DNA of 64,000 bases from Methylotenera sp. (GTDB lineage Bacteria; Pseudomonadota; Gammaproteobacteria; Burkholderiales; Methylophilaceae), in assembly GCA_014378845.1 (NCBI GenBank), contig JACMNB010000007.1:1-64000 (forward strand), read 5' to 3'. How positions within the stretch are numbered: the stretch's first letter is position 1; every line of letters begins with the position of its first letter. Made by a program: the position numbers and the translations under genes. The notes below the pieces were generated by a model. It saw only the letters and a list, made by a program, of their open reading frames with translations. It did not search any database and was not told the origin of the DNA. Positions 8,613-18,214 of this stretch are shown piece after piece.

Positions 8613-9725
8613 TTAATCACCATTTTCATTTTTAATTTGATTTTTAAATTCTTCAGAAAGTAGCAACTGTGCGCCGCTAACGACAACTTCGCTTTGTGCA
8701 TCAATACCTTGGTTAAACCATCCGCTCGCAATCTCAGTATCGGTGCTTATCGGTTTGCGCACAAATTGGTCTTCAGCTGCATTGTTTGTCCCTTGTTTAA
8801 AATAGGCCCAAGACTTGCCACCAAACCAAACAATAGCTTGATTGGGAATCACCACGCCGCTTTTGGGTTCACTGTCCCTCGTGTTTTTGCTATCGCTCGT
8901 GGCTTGGTTGCTACTCGCATCTATCTCGGCAATCACGCGCATGCCAATACGCAGCTGCTCGGCAGGCGCACTATAGTAAAAAGTTTTGCCATAACCAGTG
9001 GCGTCGCCTTGTGCCGCAGGCGATACATAAACGGCTTTAATCATACTTGACGTGTTGAGCGGGCTTATGTTCAGCACAGAGCCAACGCTTGGAGTAGGTG
9101 ATTCTGGCGGCAAACTGACTTGCACCAGCACATTTTTTCGGTTCAATAAATTGGCTAAATGCGGCACTAATTTATCGCCAAACACTATATTAGCGAGCGT
9201 ATCACCCCATTGCAGTTTGATGGCATTTTTTAAATAGCTTAGTTGTAATTCGGTGGCGGTAATTTTAGCTTTGTCACCATTCACAGCCGCAAGCGCGTCT
9301 TGCACTACTTTATCGGAAACATTTTTGTCGTCTTCATTAAGGGTTTTAAGCCGTTGATATTGCTGACTATTATTGCCACTGGCCGCGCGCGCCAAGACAA
9401 TTTCTGATTGTGTGCGTAAATAATTGGCTTTGGCTTCAATTAAACTATCAATCGCAATCACCATACCCGTGCTTTTAATCTTGCCTGCAAAGTGGCTAGT
9501 GATTAGTTTTGCCGTTGTAATGCCGCTATTTTGTTGGGTTGCAGCCGATAAGCTAACAACATTAATGTTATCTTTTTCGCTAATATGGTTTGGCGTCGCA
9601 ATCTCATCTTCATGGCTGTTTTGAAAGGCTTCGTACTCATCTTTGCCATAAAAAATGAGCACCCAAAATAGCGCGATTATCAATAAGGCTTGTCCGCCAA
9701 TAATCAGAGCTAGTTTTTTGTTCAT
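8613..9725 (-). CDS. RND efflux periplasmic adaptor (membrane fusion protein)
   Basis: 370 residues. An N-terminal membrane anchor (LALIIGGQALLIIALFWVLIF) is followed by a periplasmic part with the adaptor layout: a barrel-sandwich half (TAKLITSHFAGKIKSTGMVI), a short coiled-coil (SEIVLARAASGNNSQQYQRL) and beta-barrel/membrane-proximal segments (LRIGMRVIAEID, GVVIPNQAIVWFGGKSWAYF). It would link the pump at 5314 to the outer-membrane factor at 9736, which starts 10 bp from it in the same direction. There is no His- or Met-rich metal-binding tail that would reveal the metal. Confidence 0.8.
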   Translation of the reverse strand: MNKKLALIIGGQALLIIALFWVLIFYGKDEYEAFQNSHEDEIATPNHISEKDNINVVSLSAATQQNSGITTAKLITSHFAGKIKSTGMVIAIDSLIEAKANYLRTQSEIVLARAASGNNSQQYQRLKTLNEDDKNVSDKVVQDALAAVNGDKAKITATELQLSYLKNAIKLQWGDTLANIVFGDKLVPHLANLLNRKNVLVQVSLPPESPTPSVGSVLNISPLNTSSMIKAVYVSPAAQGDATGYGKTFYYSAPAEQLRIGMRVIAEIDASSNQATSDSKNTRDSEPKSGVVIPNQAIVWFGGKSWAYFKQGTNNAAEDQFVRKPISTDTEIASGWFNQGIDAQSEVVVSGAQLLLSEEFKNQIKNENGD

Positions 9726-9735
9726 GGTTTTTTAT

Positions 9736-11151
9736 TCATTCATTAACTCGTTGAATTTGAATGGTTTTATCATTAATAATATTACTTGCATTTAAAGGCT
9801 TTTGCAGGCTATTTTCCAGCGCCAATAGGGCGTTTAAATGCCGAAACTGGGCGTTGATGAGTTGCTGTTCTATTAACGTGGTATTCAGCTTATTTTGGGT
9901 TAAATCAAGTCGATCAATCTGCCCTGCGTCTAATTGACGCTGTAATTTAAGTGTGACTTTTTGCTGCGCGGCTAACTGCTGCTTTACTTGCGCAATGTTT
10001 TGTTGGCTTGCGATAAGCGCAGCGTTCGCTTGGCTAAGCTCGGCAATGACATTGGCTTGCAGCACCTCAAATTGTGCGCCTTCAATCTCGCGTAGCTGCG
10101 TGGCCTCAGCTATTAGTGTGGGATTTTTATTGAGTAAATTCAATAAGCTAGAGAATCCGAGCGACCAAATACTGTCGCCAAATTCAAACGCAAAACCTGG
10201 GCTTAGCGAAATGTCAGGTGTTTGTTTAGCCACTTCGAGTTTAATTTTGCTTTCAGCAGCTGCGTACTTGGCTAAACTACGGCGAATATCCAAGCGGTTG
10301 AGCAAAGCGTTGTCTTGTAATTGTGCGGTGTTGGGTGTGGCTGCTGGTGCAGATTGAATATCTGCGGTTTTTACATGCAGTTGCGCAAATTTTTCACTGC
10401 TTAAGCCCACGTCTGCGGCAAGCGCAGCGCGAATTTCAGTCGATTTACTTTGTTCTGAATTAAGCAAAAATTGCGCTTTTTGTTGCTGCAATTTAGCAAC
10501 GTTTAACTCGGTGTTGGATGCGGCGCCAAGCTGGACGCGCTTTTCAAGCAATTTAACCAGATTATTGTGAATCGTTAGTTCGTTAGTCAGTTGTTGTTGT
10601 TGCGCACTGTTTTCATAAAAACTGAGTAGGTCTTTTGCGATTTGGCTGCGTAATTGCCAAGCCACATCCGCCACATCAATGCGGGCAACTTCTTGCAAAT
10701 GTTGCGCTTCTTCGACTTTAATTTGGCGTTTATTGGTAGTTTCAATCGGTAGTTCTACTTCTAAACCAAACGCCCAAGGGTTTACATCACCATTGGCTTG
10801 ATTACTGCGCGCTGCGCGTCCGTTAACGATTGGACTTTGCTTTTGATTGGCGGTTTTAACCGCTAAATTTGCCAGCGCCAATTGCGCTTTTGCGACGTCT
10901 AATTTTGGGTTGAAATACAGTGCCGCGAGTGTTAATTCATCCACACCCCATTCGCTAATTGGTTGGTTGATGCCTTGTTTGGCTAGATAGGCTTTAAAGT
11001 CTGGGTTGTTGATGTCTTTGTTGGCAAGTTTAGAGCTAATCGCTGTCGCGTCAATCGGCTTGGCTTCGTAGGGCTGGTTTACGCAAGCGCTTGCTAACAA
11101 GCACATATTTAGCATGGCTATCAAATAGTTTGATTGGGAAGTCGATTTCAC
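9736..11151 (-). CDS. TolC-family outer-membrane efflux lipoprotein
   Basis: 471 residues. A signal sequence with lipobox (LLASAC, Cys23) indicates a lipid-anchored outer-membrane factor. The mature part contains the two tandem helical repeats of TolC-like proteins: ALANLAVKTANQKQSPIVNG and later VANVIAELSQANAAL-type helices, with Gln/Ala/Leu-rich coiled-coil. It provides the exit duct for the adaptor and pump encoded downstream. It is probably the first or second gene of the operon, after a small hypothetical gene 38 bp upstream. Confidence 0.85.
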   Translation of the reverse strand: MKSTSQSNYLIAMLNMCLLASACVNQPYEAKPIDATAISSKLANKDINNPDFKAYLAKQGINQPISEWGVDELTLAALYFNPKLDVAKAQLALANLAVKTANQKQSPIVNGRAARSNQANGDVNPWAFGLEVELPIETTNKRQIKVEEAQHLQEVARIDVADVAWQLRSQIAKDLLSFYENSAQQQQLTNELTIHNNLVKLLEKRVQLGAASNTELNVAKLQQQKAQFLLNSEQSKSTEIRAALAADVGLSSEKFAQLHVKTADIQSAPAATPNTAQLQDNALLNRLDIRRSLAKYAAAESKIKLEVAKQTPDISLSPGFAFEFGDSIWSLGFSSLLNLLNKNPTLIAEATQLREIEGAQFEVLQANVIAELSQANAALIASQQNIAQVKQQLAAQQKVTLKLQRQLDAGQIDRLDLTQNKLNTTLIEQQLINAQFRHLNALLALENSLQKPLNASNIINDKTIQIQRVNE

Positions 11152-11189
11152 GATTGCGTTGCAAGTGCATTAAACACTCATTTTAAAAG

Positions 11190-11450
11190 CTAGCTTTCAA
11201 TGCTGGCATGAACGGAATTAAGCGCATCTTGGAGTGTTTCTTCTGGCAGCTTATTAATGGTGGTAGCCAGCAAATCCGCGGCTTCCACAGTGCGCACAGG
11301 CAAATCATGCGTATTCAGCTCGGCAATCAAGCCTGCCGCTGCGCCAGCAATAATCAGCAAGGTTTCGCGTTCTTTCATTAATAGCTCTAGTTCAGAACGC
11401 AGCATGTTGCTTTCTGCGCTGTTGTTATGATGTTGAGTGGTATTTTGCAT
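11190..11450 (-). CDS. Small hypothetical protein leading the efflux operon
   Basis: 86 residues with no signal peptide. A hydrophilic start (MQNTTQHHNNSAESN) is followed by a helical body, LELLMKERETLLIIAGAAAGLIAEL, and an acidic C-terminal helix. No catalytic motif is visible. It lies 38 bp upstream of the outer-membrane factor on the same strand, so it may be part of the metal-efflux unit. I recognise similar short proteins next to HME-RND genes, but their role is not known to me. Confidence 0.65.
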   Translation of the reverse strand: MQNTTQHHNNSAESNMLRSELELLMKERETLLIIAGAAAGLIAELNTHDLPVRTVEAADLLATTINKLPEETLQDALNSVHASIES

Positions 11451-11562
11451 CGTATTATCTTTATAAATGAGGGTTCAAGACGTATCTTGCAGTTTGTAAG
11501 GTGTTCTTGTCAATGTATAGAATCAATCTGTCATAAAATTGTGCATAAGAAGTGGTTTTTGC

Positions 11563-11591
11563 TTATCAAAAGCAGCAAACCTGCGTACAAT
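11563..11591 (+). promoter_or_regulatory. Sigma-70-type promoter for tRNA-Leu
   Basis: A -35 element TTATCA (11563-11568) and a -10 element TACAAT (11586-11591) are separated by 17 bp. This places the start near 11598, about 36 bases before the mature tRNA. Confidence 0.6.
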
Positions 11592-11633
11592 ACGCGTTTT
11601 ACCAGTTTAGGCAGAAAGTTAGCTTAAATAAAT

Positions 11634-11718
11634 GCGAGAGTGGCGGAATTGGTAGACGCACTGGTTTTAGGTACCAGCGTCGTAAGACGTAAGAGTTCGA
11701 GTCTCTTCTTTCGCACCA
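11634..11718 (+). tRNA. tRNA-Leu (anticodon UAG)
   Basis: 85-nt class II tRNA. Acceptor stem GCGAGAG pairs with CTTTCGC, with an encoded CCA. The D-arm contains GGTAGACGC, the anticodon stem CTGGT/ACCAG encloses a loop with TAG, the long variable arm (GCGTCGTAAGACG) is typical of Leu, and the T-arm has TTCGAGT. It is transcribed alone, ahead of a strong terminator. Confidence 0.95.
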
Positions 11719-11740
11719 AAATTATTGTAACAGAATCATA

Positions 11741-11776
11741 AAAAAGGGTTTCTTTTGCGAGAAGCCCTTTTTTTTA
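11741..11776. terminator. Bidirectional intrinsic terminator
   Basis: The stem GGGTTTCT/AGAAGCCC is flanked by an A-run on the left and eight T on the right. It ends the tRNA-Leu transcript on the plus strand. Read the other way, it ends the betaine operon after proW. Confidence 0.85.
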
Positions 11777-11792
11777 TTGCCTTTTAAATGGG

Positions 11793-12626
11793 TTATCTTA
11801 CCGGCCGTTTTACGCCAAAACTTTCGGTAATTCTATCTAACATAATCGCTAAAAGCACCACGCCCAAGCCGCTTTCAAAACCTAAACCAATATCGAGGCG
11901 CGAGATGCTTGATAGTACGTCGTTGCCCAAGCCGCCCGCGCCGACCATTGATGCAATAATCACCATCGACAGTGCCATCATAATGGTTTGATTAATACCG
12001 GCAAATAAATTAGCCATTGCGCTGGGAATTTGCACTTTAAACAATAGCTGAGTCGGCGTACAGCCAAAGGCAATACCGGCTTCTACCTGCTCTTTATTGA
12101 CTTGACGAATACCGAGCGAAGTGAGCCTTACCACAGGCGGCATGGCAAAAATCACGGTAGCAATCACACCAGGCACGCGACCCAAGCCAAAAAACATGGC
12201 GGCGGGGATTAAATAAACAAAGGCAGGCATGGTTTGCATAAAATCTAAAATCGGCCGAATAACCGCTTCTGCGCTGTCGTTACGCCCCGCCCAAATGCCG
12301 AGTGGAATACCCAGCGTCAAGCTAATTAAAGTGGCTGAAAAAATAAGTGCTAGCGTAACCACTGTTTGATTGGCAAAGCCCATATTGGCAATTAGTAAGA
12401 ACGAAGCGGCACAAAATAGCGCAAATTTCCAGCCCAAACGCCAGTAGCCAATGCCAATAAATATCAGTGCCAGCAGCCAAAACGGTATAAAGGCTAATCC
12501 GCTTTCAATCAAGCCAGTTGAGGCATCAATCACTTTACCAATTTTGTCAAACAAGCCGTGATCGTTGTGTTCTAGCCAATCAACGCCAGCAGCCACCCAG
12601 TTGCCTATCGGTAGTTTATAGCTCAT
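11793..12626 (-). CDS. proW: Glycine betaine/proline ABC transporter permease ProW
   Basis: 277 residues, an integral membrane permease of the ProW/OpuAB family. Several hydrophobic helices are followed by the EAA loop region (EQVEAGIAFGCTPTQLLFKVQIP), the contact for the ATPase. An N-terminal amphipathic stretch (WVAAGVDWLEHNDHGLFDKIG) precedes the first helix, as in ProW. The start overlaps the proV stop by 4 bp, so the two are translationally coupled. It is the last gene of the long betaine-catabolism run. With ProV and the separately encoded ProX it would import betaine, as nutrient and possibly as osmoprotectant. Confidence 0.9.
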   Translation of the reverse strand: MSYKLPIGNWVAAGVDWLEHNDHGLFDKIGKVIDASTGLIESGLAFIPFWLLALIFIGIGYWRLGWKFALFCAASFLLIANMGFANQTVVTLALIFSATLISLTLGIPLGIWAGRNDSAEAVIRPILDFMQTMPAFVYLIPAAMFFGLGRVPGVIATVIFAMPPVVRLTSLGIRQVNKEQVEAGIAFGCTPTQLLFKVQIPSAMANLFAGINQTIMMALSMVIIASMVGAGGLGNDVLSSISRLDIGLGFESGLGVVLLAIMLDRITESFGVKRPVR

Positions 12627-13843
12627 GCTAGTTTCTCCTTACACAATTTACGCAGCAGTGCAGTTTTGGTGATTGCACCAATATATTCACCATAAGCGTT
12701 AACAACTGGTAGCGGGCAAGGGGTATTAACCACCTTATGCAGTATTTGATTGAGCGGCGTATTTTCAGGAATCGCGAAGTCACCAGGCAATAGCGCATCG
12801 CGTAATTTTTTACCGCCTTGATTAATGCAGTGTACAAGCGACTCTGCTGACACAATGCCGACAATTTTCTGTTGTTCATCTAGCACAAATGCGTAAACGC
12901 GGTCGTATAAGCGCATGCGCTCTAAGGCCGCGCTAAAGCCATTGGCAGGGTCATCGGGCCGCTCAAAAATGGTCACTTGCTCTTTTTGTGCGATGTCTTT
13001 GGCGGTGAGGTATTTATTGGTATCTACGCCGTTAAAAAACGCTTTGACGTAATCATTGGCAGGGCGCTGCAAAATCTCGTCGGATGTGCCAACTTGCACT
13101 ACGCGGCCACCTTCCATAATGCAAATGCGGTTGCCAATACGCAAGGCTTCATCTAAATCGTGAGATACAAATACGATGGTGCGCTTTTGCTCTTGCTGCA
13201 ATTTAATCAGCACATCTTGCATCTCGGTTCTGCGCAGCGGATCAAGCGCAGAAAACGCTTCATCCATCAGCATGAGTGATGGGTTAACCGTGAGCGCGCG
13301 CGCCAGCCCCACGCGCTGCTGCATGCCGCCAGACAGCTCCGATGGCATATGGCGTGCAAATGTATCCAAGCCAACTTGTTCTAGCACTTGCATCGCGCGT
13401 TGTTCGCGTTCTTTCAGCTCTACGCCAGCTATTTCTAGGCCAAACGCAGCGTTTTCAATCACACTGCGGTGAGGTAGTAGGGCAAACGATTGAAACACCA
13501 TGCTCATGTCTTTGCGGCGTAAATTGAGCAGATTTTCTTTGCTCATTTTGGCTACATCTTGACCATCGACAATTACGCTGCCTGCAGTTGGTTCTATTAA
13601 GCGATTAAGCAAACGAATAAGCGTAGATTTGCCCGAGCCAGAAAGCCCCATCAGCACAAAAATTTCACCTTGGTTGATTTCAAACGAAGCGTCTAGCACG
13701 CCCACTACTTGGCCGGTTTCGCGCAGCACATCATCTTTGTGCTTGCCGTCGTATAGCATCTGTAATGCGGTATCTGGTTTGTTTCCAAACACTTTGTACA
13801 AATTTTTGACGACTACTTTTGCTTCACTTGTTGTTTCCATCAC
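12623..13843 (-). CDS. proV: Glycine betaine ABC transporter ATP-binding protein ProV
   Basis: 406 residues. The ABC ATPase domain has Walker A GLSGSGKST (66-74), signature LSGGMQQR and Walker B LMDEAFSALD, followed by the switch His (FVSHD). A C-terminal pair of CBS modules (about 285-400) is the osmosensing/regulatory extension typical of ProV/OpuAA. It powers betaine uptake with ProW. The gene follows gbcB by 47 bp and overlaps proW. Confidence 0.92.
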   Translation of the reverse strand: MMETTSEAKVVVKNLYKVFGNKPDTALQMLYDGKHKDDVLRETGQVVGVLDASFEINQGEIFVLMGLSGSGKSTLIRLLNRLIEPTAGSVIVDGQDVAKMSKENLLNLRRKDMSMVFQSFALLPHRSVIENAAFGLEIAGVELKEREQRAMQVLEQVGLDTFARHMPSELSGGMQQRVGLARALTVNPSLMLMDEAFSALDPLRRTEMQDVLIKLQQEQKRTIVFVSHDLDEALRIGNRICIMEGGRVVQVGTSDEILQRPANDYVKAFFNGVDTNKYLTAKDIAQKEQVTIFERPDDPANGFSAALERMRLYDRVYAFVLDEQQKIVGIVSAESLVHCINQGGKKLRDALLPGDFAIPENTPLNQILHKVVNTPCPLPVVNAYGEYIGAITKTALLRKLCKEKLA

Positions 13844-13890
13844 ACTCCCCTAAAAATGCGGATGTTATCTTTCAACCTTATCTTTGAACC

Positions 13891-14997
13891 TTATCTTTCA
13901 ATCACTAAATTGCTCAACGGCTTGCTGCAACAGGGCAAAAACATGCCTTGTTCAATCTCGCGCGGGCGAATGCCACCGTTATGTTTCATATCAACAGTGC
14001 CAGAAATAAGTTTAGATTTACAGGTGCCGCATAAACCTTTACTGCATGCGGATGGTAGCCGATAACCTGCTTTATGCGCGGCATTCAGCACAAATTGATC
14101 GGCTGCACAGCTAATGGTAGCGCCACTTTTGGTAAGCTCTACAGAAAATCCAGTTCCATTGATTACGGGCAAGCTAATTTCTGCTGTCTCTTCAAGTTGC
14201 GCGCTCATCTCAGCAAAATTAAAGCTTTCTTCATGATAATGCGCCATATTAAAATCAGCAATTTTGAACATATTGCGTACCGCCGCCATATACTGGCTTG
14301 GGCCACAGGTGAAGATTTCACGCTGCAAAAAATCTGGCGCCATTTGCTTCAATAAATCGATATTCAAATAGCCACCAAAAGAATTGGTGGTCTGCGTCCA
14401 AGCAGCATCGGCTTTTTCGCAAATAAACGCGGTGCGAAAATTGGGCTGATTAAACGCTATTAAGTCTAACTCTTTGCGAAAAATAATATCTTGCGGTGTA
14501 CGCGCGCTGTGTATAAATACAATATCGGTATTTTCTGCCAAATCGTGAAAACTTCGCGACATACTCATGAGCGGCGTAATGCCAGAGCCACCCGATAAAA
14601 ACAAATATTGTGTTGCAGTATGACTTGAAACTTGAAGCGAACAACTGAAATCGCCCGCGATTGGCAATACTGCCAGCTGATCGCCCACTTTCAAATGGTC
14701 ATGCAGCCAATTAGAAACGATGCCATTGGGTTGACGTTTAACGGTAATGGAAATTGTATGCGGGCGAGCAGGAGAGCTTGAGACCGTGTAACTGCGGTGA
14801 ATGATTTCACCGTTTATAGACAGCTCTAGCGTAATGAATTGGCCAGGTAAAAACTGAAAACTTGCAAATTTTTCTGGCTTAAAAAAGAAACTTTTAACGT
14901 CATGTGTTTCTTGCGTAATGTGGCAGCAAATTAGAGGATGGTCTGCATTCCAAGTTGGATGAGAGTTTGTCCAATATTCTGCTGTGTTGCGTGTCAT
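13891..14997 (-). CDS. gbcB: Glycine betaine demethylase, reductase subunit GbcB
   Basis: 368 residues. An FNR-like FAD domain (HRSYTVSSSP) and NAD-binding domain (LFLSGGSGITPLMS, IFTCGPSQYM) are fused to a C-terminal plant-type 2Fe-2S ferredoxin with CSKGLCGTC and a fourth Cys near the end (LPCCSKP). This is the architecture of GbcB, which passes electrons from NAD(P)H to the Rieske oxygenase GbcA so that betaine is oxidatively demethylated to dimethylglycine plus formaldehyde. The start shares one base with the gbcA stop (TAATG), so the subunits are coupled. Confidence 0.9.
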   Translation of the reverse strand: MTRNTAEYWTNSHPTWNADHPLICCHITQETHDVKSFFFKPEKFASFQFLPGQFITLELSINGEIIHRSYTVSSSPARPHTISITVKRQPNGIVSNWLHDHLKVGDQLAVLPIAGDFSCSLQVSSHTATQYLFLSGGSGITPLMSMSRSFHDLAENTDIVFIHSARTPQDIIFRKELDLIAFNQPNFRTAFICEKADAAWTQTTNSFGGYLNIDLLKQMAPDFLQREIFTCGPSQYMAAVRNMFKIADFNMAHYHEESFNFAEMSAQLEETAEISLPVINGTGFSVELTKSGATISCAADQFVLNAAHKAGYRLPSACSKGLCGTCKSKLISGTVDMKHNGGIRPREIEQGMFLPCCSKPLSNLVIER

Positions 14998-16274
14998 TAT
15001 TGAGCCGCTTTAATGGGTATCACATTGGCTTTATTGGCAATGGCTATCTCTAGCCGTTGAATATACCAGTTGGTGAATTTTTCTACCAGCTCCTCGGTGT
15101 AAGGTGAATAGGGACCTGGCTCGTATTGGTCACTTTTAACACCGCGTTGCGTGCGCTCCACCAAGTTAGAATCTTGCTTATTAGTGGCGCGCCATACTTC
15201 GCTGAGTCTATTAATATCGTAATCCACGCCTTCAACCGCGTCTTTATGCACCAGCCAAGTACTGCGCACCAGCGTGTGTTCGGCGTCAATCGGCAATGCG
15301 CTAAAAGTCACAATATGGTCGCTCATAAAATGGTGCCAAGAGTTCGGCTGTGTCCAAAACGATAGCCCGCCCAAGTTGCGCTGCGTCAGCTCGCCCAGCA
15401 ATTTTTGGCTGGCAATTTTGCCATCCATGGTTTGCGATTCGCCCGCTTTTTCTAATGGCAGTCTTTGCGTTCTATATGCGGTGGGACAGCCATCTAATAA
15501 GTCTATCTCGCTGGATGGCAATCCACATGCCGCCCAGCGATTATTTTCTGATGTAATTAAATCACGAAACTCTTGTACTTTTTCGGCATTTTCTGGCGAT
15601 GGTTGGTAACCAAAACCAAATTCATACATTGAGGCGAGTAGCTCAGGATGATTCGCCACGCAGTGATAACACTCGCGGTTATTCTCCATGGTGAGCTTCC
15701 AGTTGCCGTTTTCGACAATATCTTCTTGCAAGGCCACTTTGCAATCGGCTAGCCTGTGCGGCGCAATATAAGGCGTCATGGCGGCTTTCATGTCTTCAAA
15801 ATCGGCTGGTGGTTTGTCTGCCAAGCAGATAAAAATCAGCCCAGCGATATTGCCCACATGCACTGGCTTTAAATGATGCTGGCTTTTATCAAACGCCTCG
15901 CCCATGTGCTCGTTGTGAATCAGCTCGCCAGAGAGGTTGTAAGTCCATTGGTGATAAGGGCAGACAATATTGCCGACGCTACCTTTTTGCGCGTCGCACA
16001 GTTGCGATCCGCGATGGCGACACACATTGTGAAACGCTTTAATTGACATATCGTCGTCGCGCACAATAATCACCGAATTATGGCCAATATCCACCTTAAC
16101 GTAATCGCCAGGCTCTGCAATATCGGGCTCTACTGCGACAAAAATCCAGTGTTGACCAAAAATCACATCAATATCTAAGAGATTGATTTCATTGCTTAAA
16201 TAAAAAGCGGCAGGCAGCGTATAGCCCGTGCGGCGATTGCTGATGAGATTGCGAATGTCAGATGAAATGTTCAT
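14997..16274 (-). CDS. gbcA: Glycine betaine demethylase, Rieske oxygenase subunit GbcA
   Basis: 425 residues. The N-terminal Rieske domain has C85-x-H87 and C105-x2-H108, ligands of the 2Fe-2S centre. The catalytic domain has ENNRECYHCVANHPE (His204 and His209), the mononuclear-iron ligands. Betaine is converted to dimethylglycine with O2. The neighbours are gbcB and genes for the later demethylation steps, which supports betaine rather than another quaternary amine. Stachydrine demethylases share this fold and are the main alternative. Confidence 0.92.
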   Translation of the reverse strand: MNISSDIRNLISNRRTGYTLPAAFYLSNEINLLDIDVIFGQHWIFVAVEPDIAEPGDYVKVDIGHNSVIIVRDDDMSIKAFHNVCRHRGSQLCDAQKGSVGNIVCPYHQWTYNLSGELIHNEHMGEAFDKSQHHLKPVHVGNIAGLIFICLADKPPADFEDMKAAMTPYIAPHRLADCKVALQEDIVENGNWKLTMENNRECYHCVANHPELLASMYEFGFGYQPSPENAEKVQEFRDLITSENNRWAACGLPSSEIDLLDGCPTAYRTQRLPLEKAGESQTMDGKIASQKLLGELTQRNLGGLSFWTQPNSWHHFMSDHIVTFSALPIDAEHTLVRSTWLVHKDAVEGVDYDINRLSEVWRATNKQDSNLVERTQRGVKSDQYEPGPYSPYTEELVEKFTNWYIQRLEIAIANKANVIPIKAAQ

Positions 16275-16325
16275 GGCAAATCCTTAATTTATTCCTCAAT
16301 TTTTTATTATTGATTTTTTATTTTT

Positions 16326-17096
16326 TTAGAAGTCGATAAGTTGATGTTCGCGCAAATAGTCGAGTATCACTTGTGCTTTTTCGACATTATTTCCCTCATT
16401 TACGACAGCGCCGCCTTTGGCTTTGCTGCTGATTGCTGCCATCAGTCGCTCATGGCCTGTTAACGTTCTGCTTGCAGCTAGTTTAATTGGCTTGCGCGCT
16501 GGGCATGTATGCCATTGTTTTAAATCGGATTGTGAGTGTTTTGCGTCGAAATTGCTAGCGCTTAAAGTGCTAATGCTGCCCAAATTTTGTCGCGCATGAA
16601 TAAAATTGAGTGTTACTGCGGCAGATGGATGCACCACCACGAGCGCAGGCAAGCAAACCGTCACGCGCCGCCGTCGGCCTTTGGGTAAAAACTGTAAAAT
16701 TTCTATTTTATTTTCGTAAGCTTTTATTTCTACTACATCGGCAACCAATGCCAAGTTTAACTTGGTGGCTAATAAATAAGGCAGTAAGCCGCTATCATCG
16801 CCGTTTTCAGCGCGCGTACCAGATAAAATAAGGTCAGTATTGGTCAATTGAGTAGCAAGATTATTGACGATATTGTCAGTTGTTGGAATCACGTTAATTT
16901 GCGGCGCGCCGAGCGCTAAATAATCTTGCAAAGCAGGATTTTCAGACTCACCAGCATGCAATACCAGTATGTCATTTGCTAAATTTAAGCCCATTTGTAA
17001 AGCCAAACTATCGTTGCGACAATGCCGTGGCTGGCCGCTGACAGGGTGCTTTCCTGCAGAAACTAAAACGGCAATGCGCTTCAAAGAATCGGTCAT
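16326..17096 (-). CDS. etfB: Electron transfer flavoprotein, beta subunit (dimethylglycine pathway)
   Basis: 256 residues with the EtfB pattern: an N-terminal sheet (KRIAVLVSAGKHPVSG), DLILSGTRAENGDDSGLLPYLLA (AMP/adenine-binding region) and LPALVVVHPSA. It pairs with EtfA, whose gene overlaps it by 4 bp. In Pseudomonas the same order dgcA-dgcB-etfA-etfB accompanies dimethylglycine oxidation. The inferred job is to take electrons from DgcA/DgcB flavin chemistry towards quinone. It is somewhat divergent from housekeeping EtfB, which fits a dedicated pair. Confidence 0.82.
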   Translation of the reverse strand: MTDSLKRIAVLVSAGKHPVSGQPRHCRNDSLALQMGLNLANDILVLHAGESENPALQDYLALGAPQINVIPTTDNIVNNLATQLTNTDLILSGTRAENGDDSGLLPYLLATKLNLALVADVVEIKAYENKIEILQFLPKGRRRRVTVCLPALVVVHPSAAVTLNFIHARQNLGSISTLSASNFDAKHSQSDLKQWHTCPARKPIKLAASRTLTGHERLMAAISSKAKGGAVVNEGNNVEKAQVILDYLREHQLIDF

Positions 17097-18214
17097 GGCG
17101 CACCTACTTTGGCTTTTGTAATCTCGGCAATCAGGGCTTGCATCACTTCTTCCGCATCACCAATAATGGATAAGTCGGCGCGCTTAATAATAGGCGCGCT
17201 GGCATCTTTGTTAATGGCAATTACATGGCGGCAATCTTTAATGCCTTGCAAATGCTGCACCGCGCCAGAGATGCCAATTGCCATATAAGTGCTAGCCGTG
17301 ACGGTTTTGCCTGTTGCACCAACTTGTTTGCTACGTGGTAATCTGCCTCCATCCGTTACCACTCGGCTGGCACCAATGCTGGCGCTCAGCGCGTTTGCTA
17401 AATTGGCTAATGTGTCTAAATTTTGAACGCCGTTACCTGCAGAAACGATAAAGTCAGCGTCTTCTAGCGCAATATTTTCGGCTTTACTGCCTTGCATACC
17501 AAGGTCTTGATAGGTAACAGTATTTTGGCTATTCTCAATGATTATTTTTGGCGCTTCAATGCGTGTTGCTTTTCCAGTAAAAGGCAACTCGCTTTCAACT
17601 GTATTTGGTGAAAGTAAAATAACTTCTGGTAACTCACTTATCGCCAATAAACTTCCACCAGTTTGGGCGCTAGCGACATGGTTAGCATCAATTTCTATCA
17701 CATGCGTTGCTGCCGTTAGCTGTTTGTTTGCGATAAGTCGCCTACCTAAACTGCCATCGCCAATCAAGTTATCAGGCATAAAAATACGCGAAGGTTTAAG
17801 CGATTCAATCATACTTAAAATTGCAGACAGCTCAATGTCAGGTTGAAAAACCTGAAAATCTAAGCTTGGTAGCACTAACACTTCATCTGCGCCTGCCTGT
17901 TTTAAACTTTCATTGATTAAATTATCATTTAATTCACCTAGTATTAAGGCAACCACTGCAGTTTCTGCATCTGCCAAAATCGCGGCAGCAGCGATTGCCT
18001 GTAACGCGTGATCATCAACCGCGCCTCTATCGCTGTGGGCAATCACCAATAGCCGGGCTTTTGGCTTACTTAGTGTGCGCAGCCATTTGGCTGGATGCGC
18101 TTCTACAGCGATTTGCGCCTTACTTAGCACTATTCTTTTAATAGTTGCTGGCTCACGCTTTAAGTCATCTGCTGAAACTTGCGCTTGGCGATGTGGGTTG
18201 ATGCGAGTCGTCAT
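17093..18214 (-). CDS. etfA: Electron transfer flavoprotein, alpha subunit
   Basis: 373 residues. The N-terminal half is an EtfA domain I with an extra ~45-residue leader. The C-terminal FAD domain has the conserved GGRLPRSKQVGATGKTV and AIGISGAVQHLQGI segments and AINKDASAPI. It binds the functional FAD of the heterodimer. It overlaps dgcB and etfB by 4 bp on each side, so all three are translated as a unit. Confidence 0.88.
   Translation of the reverse strand: MTTRINPHRQAQVSADDLKREPATIKRIVLSKAQIAVEAHPAKWLRTLSKPKARLLVIAHSDRGAVDDHALQAIAAAAILADAETAVVALILGELNDNLINESLKQAGADEVLVLPSLDFQVFQPDIELSAILSMIESLKPSRIFMPDNLIGDGSLGRRLIANKQLTAATHVIEIDANHVASAQTGGSLLAISELPEVILLSPNTVESELPFTGKATRIEAPKIIIENSQNTVTYQDLGMQGSKAENIALEDADFIVSAGNGVQNLDTLANLANALSASIGASRVVTDGGRLPRSKQVGATGKTVTASTYMAIGISGAVQHLQGIKDCRHVIAINKDASAPIIKRADLSIIGDAEEVMQALIAEITKAKVGAP

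Noticed and set aside
11190-11450. Possible antitoxin or regulator before the efflux genes
   Set aside because: No helix-turn-helix or toxin partner. It reads as a plain helical protein linked to the efflux operon.
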